A stretch of DNA of 64,000 nt from Desmodesmus armatus (taxonomy: Eukaryota; Chlorophyta; Chlorophyceae; Sphaeropleales; Scenedesmaceae), in assembly GCA_007449985.2 (NCBI GenBank), contig VIIQ02000051.1:186001-250000 (forward strand). Direction: 5' to 3'. Below are positions 11,846 through 22,197 of the stretch, in pieces. The position numbers were made by a program, and so were the translations under genes. Under the pieces are notes generated by a model. It did not search any database and had not been told where the DNA came from. It saw only the letters and a program-made list of their open reading frames with translations. Every line of letters begins with the position of its first letter. Within the stretch, counting starts at the first letter, position 1.

Positions 11846-13711
11846 AAGCCTACGCTTGCAATAGGTTCCCTGAGATGAATTCGTGAGATCTTTCAGGTCT
11901 GGTGACAAGGCCGTTTTGGTCTGGTGACAAGGAGTAGTAGGTGGCGCAGAATGGATTGGGTGGGTGTGCAGTGTTGCCGCATATCGATGCCGCAACTGCA
12001 TTACCCGTTCAGGTGTAACAGGCCAATCCACACTCCAAAAGGTTACAAGCTGTTGCAGCTAGACGCAGCGGGCTCAACACGGCCAAAGCAAAGGATTTCT
12101 CCCCCGTCAGCCTCACACAGCTACAGATCAGTGTAATCTGGGCTGTGCAATCGTTCCAGCAGCATGCAGCGAGTAACTGACAACCCCTTCGGTGGTGAAT
12201 CATGATCAGTGAGGATATTTGATAACACCGTGTTGACATGTGACATAGCAGCATGCTGTCACCACCCCTGACGGCCAGACATGCACAGCAGTACGCCTGC
12301 AACTGAGGCACTTAGCGTGTTCTTCACAAGATCATACTGGTTCAAAAAAGGATGCCATGAGTGACTGACATATAGGGTTGCCTGCCGTGCTGCGTTAAGT
12401 TTTTGGGTGGCAGGGTGGTTTTCTTGTGCCTTGTGCTCTTTGCCGCCCGGCTGTCTGTTTTTTTGTGTGCCCCGCCTGTCCTGTGTTATTTCTGTCTGCT
12501 GTGCCTGTTCAGGTCCCACGGTGACGGCCTACTTGGTGCTGCCAGCCTACGCTGGGGGTGGGGGAGGACCCCCACCCTCCCCCCTTGTGCCTACATGCTC
12601 CTTCCTGGCATCCTGGTGGGCTGTTCCTGACGCTCGCTGCGCGGTGGTGGTGCTGCTTGCAGGCAATCCTGTTAGGCTTGATGGGGCTGCTGGACTCGCA
12701 GCTTTGGACTGGACGCCTTCTATTGTACTGTGAGGTTGCTTTGTTAGGCTTTTGTTGCCTGGGGTGGCGGTGGGGGACCCCAGTGCTAGCTACATTGTGT
12801 TACCATCTTGTGTGTTCCCAGTGTCTCCACAGGAAATCACGCTACCTCCCCGGTTCCGGGCACTGTCTCATAGGGTTGCCTGGCAGGAGGGAAAAACATA
12901 CAACATACATGTTGATGGCGTCACATGCGCCTTTCATAACTGTCTAAACAGTCAGCTGGAGCGCTTGCTCGAGTGACAACCTGCAGCTGCAGCCCCAGTC
13001 ATCACGGCCTCAACCCATCAAGCCTGCTAGGGTTGAGGGTTTAGGGTCAGGTTCCTCAACCCTCAACCGTAAACCTCAAGCCTGCTTGGAGTCCTCAGCA
13101 TCCTGCAGCCCCAGTCTGCTCAACATCTTGGTTGCCCAGCCTTCCTGGTTACCAACCTGCAGCGCACGCATGCACAATGCACCAAGCCTGAGCTGTAAAG
13201 CTCACTGTCAAGCCACACATACATGTACTTGTCGGAACGCACTGTTTGAGACCAGCCTGTCAGCACTACGACTGGTCATCATGACATGCACCTGCTGGAG
13301 GCAACTCATGTGTCAACCACTAGAGACAGAAGTGTGCACTTGCAATTGGGGTCTGCAACCATGTCAGAGCTAGTTTGGCCAGTAAATGCCACGGCGGGAC
13401 TGCCGGCCATTCCCGCCAGGTTCTACTGCTTGCTACCCTAGCAGCAATAAACCCCTCAGTAGTCACTACTATGACGGCAGGGGTTCTTGATGTACCTGCT
13501 GCATGCTGGTTTTTGTGATCATCTAGCATGCCTTAGTGCCTCACCAACATCAACTGAGCCGACAAGGTCATGCCATGTCCGTTGTCGGTGCTGCTAGCGC
13601 TGAGAGCCGACAACAGCCACTAAAAGCCACACTAAGACTACACTCTCTCTCTGATTTCACTGACTGGCCACCATTTAGTAGTGAGCCAGCAGGCAAGAGG
13701 GTTCTGCATGG
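11846..13711. other. 1.9 kb between the 1.09-kb repeats and the Mpv17 gene
   Basis: No gene that I can support. The + strand changes here from G/T-rich to C/A-rich, at about 13.0 kb. At 13027-13075 lies a telomere-like patch with TTTAGGG and GTTGAGGG, followed by the inverted CCCTCAAC and AAACC. A possible exon frame at 12828-12976 was considered and not accepted. Confidence 0.4.
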
Positions 13712-16475
13712 CTAGACCCTGTACTGCAACACCAAGGGTTACAGCCCAAGGGTGCATCTGCAGACAGTGTCACTGCAACCACTACATGCATGCTGCAGTA
13801 CGACAGTGCAAGGGCGGACACGTGCAAGCAGGGCAGCACACTCACCCATGAAATGAAGGCTGCGTCGAGGAGTGAGAACGCGTTGACCACCAGCAGCTGG
13901 TGCCGGACGGGGACCTGCACACCGGCAACGACAGCAGCGACAGCAGAAGGAACTGGTTGCGCTCTGTCCAGGGGTTCCGACAGAATTGTGTCGGCACTGT
14001 TTGCTGCAACTCCTGCTGATTCTACTATTACTACTTTACTGGGGGAAGGGCCTTGCCAACCCCGTCGCAGCACACTATGCAGTGCCCAGCGAGCCAATCC
14101 AGGCTCATGCGACATCCTTTTCCACATGCGGCATCCTATTTCAAATACGGTCTGGTGACGCGCACACAGTCCAGCGCCAACAGGTAGTTTGGGGCCCTGC
14201 ACATGCAGGCGCCATGTCGAGCACACCGTCACCGTGTGACTTGCACGGTGCAAGTCGCTGGATGCCAGGCAGAAACAGACGTTGACGTCACCGGCAGGCG
14301 TTTTGCAACTGCCGCTGCTCCCGACAGGTGCCACCCATGCTGTCAGATTTGCAGTACAATCCTGGATCATCTGCCAGCCGGCCAACACAAAGCGGTGGCT
14401 GCCCTGGGTCACGTGCAGGGCACGTCTCCATCGCTTCATCCACATCAAAACCCAAACCCTACCTGAGAGAAGTTGAGGGTTTGTACCAAAGGCCAGAAAG
14501 CCAGCTCAGCTACATAGGTTGGGATGAAGTCCACCTGCAACAACAAACAGCAAGCATCAGGCAGACGAATCTCTGCGCCACATATGCCGTTGACACCTGC
14601 GGAGGCAATATGCCTGATTGTGTGCCTGTGCACTGTGTTCACGTGATGTCTTGCTGCTTCCCTGACCAGAGCCATGTACGTGCTAGGAGCATGCTTGTTC
14701 TGGTCCGGTTGCAGGGCACCTCCTGGTACAGGGGCGTAGGCGTCCCTCATTGCTCTGCCGTGCTGCCAGCATTCGCCTGTATTGGCCTGTTGTGTGTGTA
14801 GCCCGTCCCTGAGACCCCCCCCCCCAAATTGTCATGAGCAGGTAAATCCACCTAGCCCCCCCCCCCCGGGCGCCTGTCACAGGGCAGTCAAGTCCACCTA
14901 AAGTCGTTAACCCCCTTGAGCCCTGCGGACGGGGCGGGCCCCAGCGCACCTTCATCTTTTGTTTGAAGCCCTCCAACCCCGTGCCTTCCAGTGCAGTGGC
15001 AATGAAGGCAAAGAAGGCGATGACGTACACCGAGCCCATGATGGCACTGTCCAACACCACCTTGGTTGCTAGGAAGCGCACTCCACCTGCAGCCAGCAGC
15101 CAGCCAGGCAGGCGGGAAGGTAGGCAGCAGCCAGCCATACAGGCAAGAAAGCAGGCAGTGGCCAGTACACGGGGGCCATGCCAGTGATGGTGCTGTCCAA
15201 CACCACCTTGGTTGCCAAGAAACGCACACCACCTGCAGCCAGCAGCCCGCAGCCAGCCAGCCAGCCAGCCAGGCCTCAATGCCCAGAGAGCCTCAGTCAC
15301 CTAGTAAAACCAGTGCGCCTGCATATGCTCACTCTGCCTGCTACGGCTGTCTGTCATGGAGACCTGCTGCAGCTGCCTGTCGTATGAGTCTGCTGCGGCT
15401 GCCTGTCGTATGAGTCTGCTGCGGCTGCCTGCTACGGCTGTCTTCTTTGGAAACCTGCTGCAGCTGCCTGTCATGGAGACCTGCTGCGGCTGCCTGCTGC
15501 GGCTGCCTGTCGTGGAGACATGCTGCAGCTGCATGCTGCAGCTGCCGGCTATGGCAACCTGTTGCGGCTGCCTGCTGCAGCTGCCTGCTACGGCTGCCTT
15601 CTTTGAGAACCTGCTGCGGCTGCCTGTCAAGGAGACCTGCTGCGGCTGCCTGCTGCGGCTGCCTGTCGTGCAGACCTGCTGTGGGTGTCGCTGCAGCTGT
15701 CTGTTGCGTCAGACCGCCCTCACCTGTTGGTACAAGCCTCACCTGTTGGTACAAGCCTCACCTGTTGGTACAAGCCTCACCTGTTGGTACAAGCCTCACC
15801 TGTTGGTACAAGCCTCACCTGTTGGTACAAGCCTCCTGCAGACCTTCTCAATGCCTTCATACCTACCACAACAACATCGTCCGACAACACAAGACGCAGA
15901 GTTGGGGCCCAGTCATGGCACCAACTGGCAGCGGTGTCGAGAGACAAGAGGATTGAGCATAAAGCAGGGTAGCGGGGGTGCAGCAATGTGGAACAGGGAG
16001 CGCGGGGTGCTTGTGCAAAGTTTCAGGTTGGGGGGAACTGCAGCTAGTTTGGGGTATGTGTGCAGATTACGCACCAAAAGTGTCCAACCGGCCCTATGAA
16101 GCCAGCTCCAAACACAGAGGTCAACAGCAGGCGCCGGCGATCCAAAGTGAAGTTGCTGCTGCTGCTGCTGCTGCTGCTGCTTAAGAGCTCCTGCTGGTGC
16201 TCCTGCTGGTGCTGGTGCTGCTGTGGCTGGGCGCCTTGCTGCTGCATGCTTGCCTCTCCGCCTTGCTGCTGTGCTGAGTGCTGCGGGGAACTACTGGTGC
16301 TGCTGCTTTTGCTGCTTGGGCCATACACGCAACTTTCGTAGTGTTCAATGCGCTGTGCCAACCAGTCGCCTATGCACCACAGGACACCAGAGGTGGCCAT
16401 CTGTGTAGGGATAGGCTTGGCTGCCAACTGGCGCTCGTAAGCGCTCCAGACGCCTCTGAGGGTTGCTGCTGCCAT
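13712..16475 (-). CDS. Mpv17/PMP22-family membrane protein
   Basis: Member of the Mpv17/PMP22 family, small four-helix membrane proteins of the mitochondrial inner membrane or peroxisome. Exons on the minus strand: 16475-16075, 15862-15819, 15086-14950, 14534-14463, 13914-13846, and a tentative last exon 13723-13712 (YRV then stop). Phases agree at every junction. Family marks, in order: WSAYERQLAAKPIPTQ, SGVLWCIGDWLAQR, FIGPVGHFWYEGIEK, FLATKVVLDSAIMG, AFFAFIATALEGTG, FIPTYVAELAFWPLVQTLNF and VPVRHQLLVVN. Joined length is about 244 residues, above the usual 180-200, because a Ser/Gln/His-rich insert of some 65 residues lies between the first two helices. Exon two ends in a splice-donor minisatellite (see repeat at 15721). 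Head-to-head with PDH E1 alpha. The terminal exon is a guess. Confidence 0.9.
15035..15250 (-). repeat. Partial duplication of Mpv17 exon 3 with its acceptor site
   Basis: The 5' part of exon three and its CTGCAG acceptor (15035-15105) is repeated at 15178-15250, 146 bp further upstream in gene direction. The copy still reads in the same phase (GVRFLATKVVLDSTITGM), then decays into GC-rich repeat. It is either a decoy acceptor or an alternative exon start. The flanking CAGCCAGCCAGG-type simple repeat probably drove the duplication. Confidence 0.85.
15341..15690. repeat. GCTGC-rich minisatellite in Mpv17 intron
   Basis: Irregular tandem array built from CTGCTGCGGCTGCCTG and variants separated by GTCATGGAGAC or GTCGTATGAGT. 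It lies wholly within intron two of the Mpv17 gene. Open frames across it are repeat artefacts. Confidence 0.85.
15721..15834 (-). repeat. 19-bp minisatellite of six units, each holding a copy of the exon-2 splice donor
   Basis: Six exact 19-bp units start at 15721, 15740, 15759, 15778, 15797 and 15816. On the gene strand each unit reads AGGCTTGTACCAACAGGTG, that is the last codons of Mpv17 exon two (RLVPT) plus the first bases of intron two, so each carries a CAG/GTG donor. The unit at 15816-15834 is the genuine exon end. Because 19 is not a multiple of three, using a donor one or two units further downstream would shift the frame. Confidence 0.95.
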
Positions 16476-16803
16476 CTTTACGGAAGAGGGGTGGTGCTGA
16501 GCCCAGGTGCAGGTGTTGCTGATGGAAAAGTGTTTGCTCTCTGAGAGTGTCCCCACCAATCCTTTCCCTACAGTGATGATGGTGCCTCTTGCTGCCTGGA
16601 TGTCGACAGAAATTATAAGTGAGCAGATAATTGAGCGAAGCAAGTGATCCAGGCTTGCCTCATCATTTGTCGCCTTTTCGCCAAGCTCAGATCTCTCTGT
16701 AGATCGGGTCAAACAACCCTACACCCCCACCCTATCAAGCTCACATCACGTGCCTCATCCAGCTTCACATTGCGGCACTTTTCTGTCCTTCAACAAAGTC
16801 AAA
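16476..16803. promoter_or_regulatory. Divergent promoter region of Mpv17 (-) and PDH E1 alpha (+)
   Basis: Only 328 bp separate the two start codons, which face away from each other, so the promoters and 5' leaders must share this stretch. No clear TATA box for either gene was recognised. The interpretation as a bidirectional promoter rests on gene arrangement only. Confidence 0.5.
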
Positions 16804-19800
16804 ATGGCTCTCAGACAGGGCGCCCAGACTCTGCAGCAGGCCGCGCTCCTGCCCGTTGTGGGCAACGCACTGCGCCGATGCTTTGCTTCAGCAACGTCTG
16901 AGAAGTTTTCTGTAGAGGTGCGTGCAACTGGGGATACAGCAAGCCCCTGATGCGCGGGTAGCAACACAGCAGTAGCAGTTACCATCTGCAGATACACCCG
17001 CCCTTCCTGGTGGCCAGCACATCAGCAGAAGCCACAGCCCGTCCGCATGGTTCAGAAGAGCGCGCTTGATTGCTGGCAGCTGCCAGCAAACGGCATATTG
17101 CAGCACCCTGGTCCTTTGGACTTGGGGCCACTGTGTACTGGGTGCTGTGTTGACAACGGCTGCGCCACGCTGTTGGCTGACTCGCGTGGGGGCCTGCATG
17201 CCTGGTTATGGTGTAGGTGCTACCAGCCAAGTCCCACAGGATAGAGGCACCCAACAATGTCGTGGAGACCAGCATCGATGAGCTGCTGCGCTTGTACGAG
17301 CTCATGTACAAGATGCGCCGCATGGAGATTGCAGCAGACATGATGTACAAAGCCAAGCTCATCAGGGGCTTCTGCCACCTGTGAGTCCTGCTGTGTGTGC
17401 AACCTGCTTGTACAGCTTCACAGCAGTCCCTGCAAGGACTGCTGTCTTGATACACGATGTCTCGAGTATATGGTGGTGTCGCCCCAGGGCTTGCCGAGCC
17501 ATCAGCAGCTGATGTCCTGTTTTGTTTAGCGCAGCAGCAGCTCCTGCAGTACGTTCCACACTGCATTTGCGAGGTTTGCACAGCAAGCTGTCCCATGCAG
17601 CAGGCACCTGACATGTGGTACGAAGCCAACACCCCGCGTCCTCATGCGCAGTTGGGCGGAACCTGTGCTTGTGCTGACCAGAGCCTCCCTGCCCTGCCAT
17701 CCGTCCTGCTCCTCCTGCTGCTCAATATCCTGCAGGTACGATGGTCAGGAGGCGGTCATGTCAGGCATTGAGGCAGCCCTGACCCGCGAGGACGCAGTCA
17801 TCACCAGCTACCGTGACCACTGTCAGCACCTGAGCAGGGGCGGCACAGTGAAGGAGGTCATGGCGGAGCTCATGGGCAAGAAGGACGGAGCCAGCCGCGG
17901 CCTGGGAGGCAGCATGCACATGTAGGTGGAGTGGGGTGAAACAGAAGCATCACCAGCTGACGTGACCACTGCTAGTCACGAGCATATGCGCTGCACACAC
18001 CAGTGTGTGCAGTAAAGTGCAGTGCAGTGCATTGATGGGGGACGAATCTCTTTCTCGGCGCTAGCTAGCCAGCCAGCCTCAATGTCGTAAGGGTCCTCGC
18101 AATGTGCATTCACCCTATTCTCGCGCGGTGGGTGCAAGGGCGATCGAACCACTTATCGAGCGTGTTCCAAGCATTGCTGAAGCTTGACCAACAATGCCAA
18201 CTCCTGAGCGCGTGTGTGCACTGCTGTGTTGGTGTCTGCAGGTACAACAGGGCAGCAAACTTCTATGGAGGCAACGGCATCGTGGGTGCACAAATCCCTC
18301 TGGGGGCAGGCCTGGCCTTTGCTCTCAAGTACCAGGGAAAGCCAAACGTCGCCATCGCCATGTATGGTGAGGGCCGTGCCTGGTGGCAAGGGAGTGTGGG
18401 GCCCAGGGTGTGCTCAGCGTCTGCGCAGCACTGCTGCTGGATGCAGTTCATCCCATTCGCCGTCATACTCGTATGAGCGTACAAGATGGTGCTCTTTGAT
18501 TGTCGCCCCTGGCTCTTATCAGGACTGCCTTGACAGCATGAGCCAATATGCGGGTCTGCTATAAATGTACAGCTTCGTGGAGGGCATCACCAGATAGGCC
18601 CAGGCACGTGCCTTGCAACCGGCAACCACCGCACTGCTCTTTCACCCATGCTGCGGCCCTGGCAGTTACATATACATATACTTGCACTTCAACACGTGCT
18701 TGCCACGTGGGTTGCCCTGTACAGGTGATGGTGCTGCCAACCAGGGGCAGAAATATGAGGCACTCAACATGGCAGGCCTGTGGAACCTGCCTGTCATCTT
18801 TGTGTGCGAGAACAACCACTACGGCATGGGCACAGCGGAGTGGCGTGCCGCCAAGAGCAGCACCTTCTACACACGCGGCGACTATATCCCAGGACTCAAG
18901 GTGGACGGCATGGATGTGCTGGCAGTGAAGCACGTGAGTGTGAACACATATATATTTACAAAAAGTGTGACCACATTCGAACATTTTGAATGGTCAAAAG
19001 TATGACTCTAGTGTGTACATCAGCAAGCAGTGCCCAGGTTGACGTGCACGGCAGTAGAGAGACGACAGGACAAGCCATCATCAGCATTGTTCATCATGTC
19101 GCCCCGGCACAACAAGCAGCAATGGGGAGGTTGTGTGCTCATGCGTGTGTTCCGTGCTGTGTGTGTGGTCTTGCAGTTCACTGCATTTGCCAAGCAGTAT
19201 GCTTTGGAGCACGGGCCTATCATTTTGGAGATGGACACTTACAGGTGCGCCAGGAGCAAGCCTGCCATCGGGACACAAAAGGCGTGCTGACAGATCGCAA
19301 CCATGGGAGGCTGCATGCGCCGACACAGCGGCTACAGCGCTTGGGGGCCAGTGCAGTGCACTGTTACTGCTCGATTGCTGGAAGGTGCTGCATGTGTAAC
19401 GAGCACAAGTGCTGGGTTGCCTGCCTCTGACAAATCAAACACACAGAAACACACAGACCAGCATCTTGGTTTGTGCGATGTGTTGCATACGTGCTGAGCA
19501 TGGTGTGCCCCGCCTGTCCGCAGGTACCACGGCCACTCAATGTCGGACCCTGGCAGCACCTACCGCACACGTGACGAGATCAGCACGATGCGCCAGGTGA
19601 GAGAGTAGCAGCCAGACGCCACACATTTTACAGCACACATGCGGCCGTCACACGCCGCGATTGCTGGCATTGATGGTGCTGCATGTGTTGGAGGGCACTC
19701 ATTAGCCGCACCATGAGGAGGTGGGCTGCTGACGGTGGATTCTACCACCAATGGTATGTGGTTCTTTGTATCGGCCCGCTAGCGCTTGTCGCCAGCCTGC

Positions 19801-20743
19801 TGCATTGTGGCTTCCTCCAGTATGCAAAGAGGATGCAATCTGCTGCTGTTTGCTGTGGAAACCGTGCTCCATGTGTGTCGTGGGTCTCAAGCTGTGTGTG
19901 TCTGGGTAGTATGTGCCTACAGCCTTCCGTCAGACACCTTATTCAGACACCGTGCTGTTGTCAGGCTCAGTCAGACTGATCATCAAGACAACGAATGGGG
20001 AATGTCACATTTAACGTTATCATGGTGCAGGAGCGTGACCCAGTGGAGCGCGTGAAGAAGCTGCTGCTGTCCAAGGGCTATGATGCTTCAGCCATCAAGG
20101 CCATAGAGAAGAGTGTCAAGAAGGAGGTTGACACGGCAGTGGAGGAAAGCAAGGTATGTGTTTATGCCAGTCTGGTGCTGCACGGAGGTGGATGGTTGGG
20201 GGCTTTTGTTGGGTATGGAAGGGTGCACAACACCACTGTTGCTGCCTGGGTGTGTGCCGCTGAACCGCTCACAGACACCTGCAGCATTTGCTGGTGTGTG
20301 GATCGTCGGTGCCTTGATCCATGTGTTCAGGCAGCGTACGCGTAGCAGACATGCATGTGATTATAGCGTGCCTAAAGCTCCTGCAAGGGTTATGGATGGA
20401 TGGGCGGAAGGTGTGACGCAGCATATCCAGCAGTCACTGCAAAGATATCCACATGTGTAATGTACGACACTTGGGCTAGCAGGGGTTACAAGGCCGAAGA
20501 GCGTCATACATTTCTGTGTGTCTCGAGGATGGCACGCACGCTCGAGATGGGCCCCTTTTGAGTGCCCACTTCGCTCACCCCTGGGTGTCTTGCCCCGGCT
20601 GTGTGTGTGCCTTGTAGGCAGCTCAGACGCCACCAGACAACTGGCTCTGGAGGAACGTGTACGCGGACCCCACAAACGTGCACCTGCGTGATGTGGACGG
20701 TGCGTTGGTGCAGCCTGCCTTTGACCCCTCCTACTCAAGTTGA
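16804..20743 (+). CDS. Pyruvate dehydrogenase E1 component alpha subunit, mitochondrial
   Basis: Thiamine-diphosphate-dependent E1 alpha subunit; with E1 beta it decarboxylates pyruvate and acetylates the lipoyl group of E2 in the mitochondrial matrix. Nine exons: 16804-16917, 17217-17380, 17736-17921, 18242-18366, 18725-18933, 19177-19244, 19524-19596, 20031-20153, 20618-20743; joined 1188 nt gives 395 residues, the normal family length. The N-terminus ([16 protein letters not shown], then [10 protein letters not shown]) is a typical presequence. Visible marks: [55 protein letters not shown], the ThDP/Mg motif GDGAANQGQ ending at ENNHYGMGT, and the regulatory loop [19 protein letters not shown] that holds the kinase-target serines in animals. 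The mitochondrial rather than plastid form fits this loop and the presequence. Start chosen for the presequence and because exon one ends in phase 0. Confidence 0.97.
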
Positions 20744-21085
20744 GCCAAGCAGCCAGTTTGAAATGGGTTGGCAGTAGAGGAGCCCTGCTTGGGCACAGAG
20801 AGATGCCTAGAACTGTGGTTTCCCAAGCTATGCCAGGTGGTGGTGTTTGGGGCTGTGATTGCGCCATGTTGTCGTGGCAGCAGTAAGGGCTCCATGCCAG
20901 GCATGTATGAGTCACACAAGTTGGAACTGGCCACAGACTGGACAGCTTGCTGCTTGACTCCGAAGCAGTGATCGCCAGGTGACTCCTCAGTGAGTTCCTG
21001 GCATGCTTTAGCCTGTTGCAGTTGTCAATATCATGGTGGTAACTATGTTGATGCGTCAATGACGGCATGAGCATCTTCCAACATG
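20744..21085. other. Gap between PDH E1 alpha and the small minus-strand gene
   Basis: About 340 bases between two convergent stop codons. Nothing recognisable beyond probable 3' untranslated DNA of both. Confidence 0.4.
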
Positions 21086-21769
21086 TTATCGTGGTTGATG
21101 AGTCATCCCTGTGAACCGCAGTTCAAGGGGCAGGATGGCAGTCCGGGTTTTGCTGTTGAGTATGTTCCAGATGTAATAATAGGCAGGGGTGACAGAATCT
21201 GTCAGCAGACTAAGTTTCCCCTCCTTCAGGCTGCCGTGGCACTTGCAGTTTGAGACACCACTACACAAATGGCGCAACACAGATAGTTGACCACGTGCAC
21301 CTGAAAGGTGCGCCATGGTGTGGTTGAGCTCGGACTTCAAGTTAAGAGATTCAATGCACACCTGATGTACATCTGGCAAGCCTTCATCCTTGCCTAGCCA
21401 ACCAACACTGCAAGCAGCTGCTGCACCTGGGAAACAACTCACCCGACACACTCGTGATCGTACGCGTAACAGTGATAAATATGCTGAGAAAGTATTAGAC
21501 ACCCTCAATTTGAAGGAGCAAGCAGGAGAAACCAGTAGCAGTGGCCACTGAGCTCAAACATGATCAGGATTATGGCTGTTGAAAATTATGTTGGGGGCTG
21601 GATGTGACCAGAGGAAGCGAGATATCTGCTGCACGCAGGTCAGCTTACCGACACGCAGTAAGTCAACGCGCCAAGTCACCTTGGGTGACATGACTTCGGG
21701 TGTTCGTACTGGTTTTTTGTCGGGGACTAACAGTGTCTTAACACATGCAAGGAGCCTGCAGCAACCCAT
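21086..21769 (-). CDS. Hypothetical protein, possible two-exon gene
   Basis: I do not recognise the product. Two minus-strand segments, 21769-21649 and 21426-21086, join through a good donor (GTAAGC) and acceptor (TTTCCCAG) with matching phase, giving 153 residues. Protein-like stretches include VPDKKPVRTPEVMSPKVTW, VCIESLNLKSELNHTMAHL and TPAYYYIWNILNSKTRTAI. No signal peptide or membrane helix is obvious. Further protein-like frames upstream on the same strand (about 21890-21770 and 22120-21970) may be extra 5' exons, but I could not join them in phase. It would lie head-to-head with the SBP gene. It could also be a degenerate transposon-derived frame. Confidence 0.35.
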
Positions 21770-22197
21770 TTCCAGCTAAACACATAGGATACGGCGGTGC
21801 CGATTCGGTTTGGAGCAAGGACTTGCTTGGCAGATTCAGTGTCGATGTTCTCAGCACATGCTTCTTGGGCACTCAAGGCTTCGAAAGATAAGGTAAGCGA
21901 TCGTTTGAGCCGCTTTGTGCGGTGTCGTCTTGCTTATCGTCACCCTGTCCTTTGGGGGGCAGTTTCAACACTACAGCCACATACAGCGTGCCTCAAAGGC
22001 CCTGACGCTTCCACAGGCGACGATCCTACATGCTGTGCCTCGCTTCTGCCCATGGGTCGCATGCCAGCAACGGCACCACCCACTGGCCGCATCCGCCGCG
22101 CAGTTGTAGTGACAGAAGCTGCAAGCTGCTTCAGGCCTCTTCTGTCCTCACCATCTCTAGTGCGCGCCTGCTGTCATGCATAGGCCTAGGTGCCGCG

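Noticed and set aside
12752..12976. Plus-strand frame ending in QEGKTYNIHVDG
   Set aside because: Reads somewhat protein-like after a CTCCACAG acceptor, but no upstream exon, domain or start could be joined.
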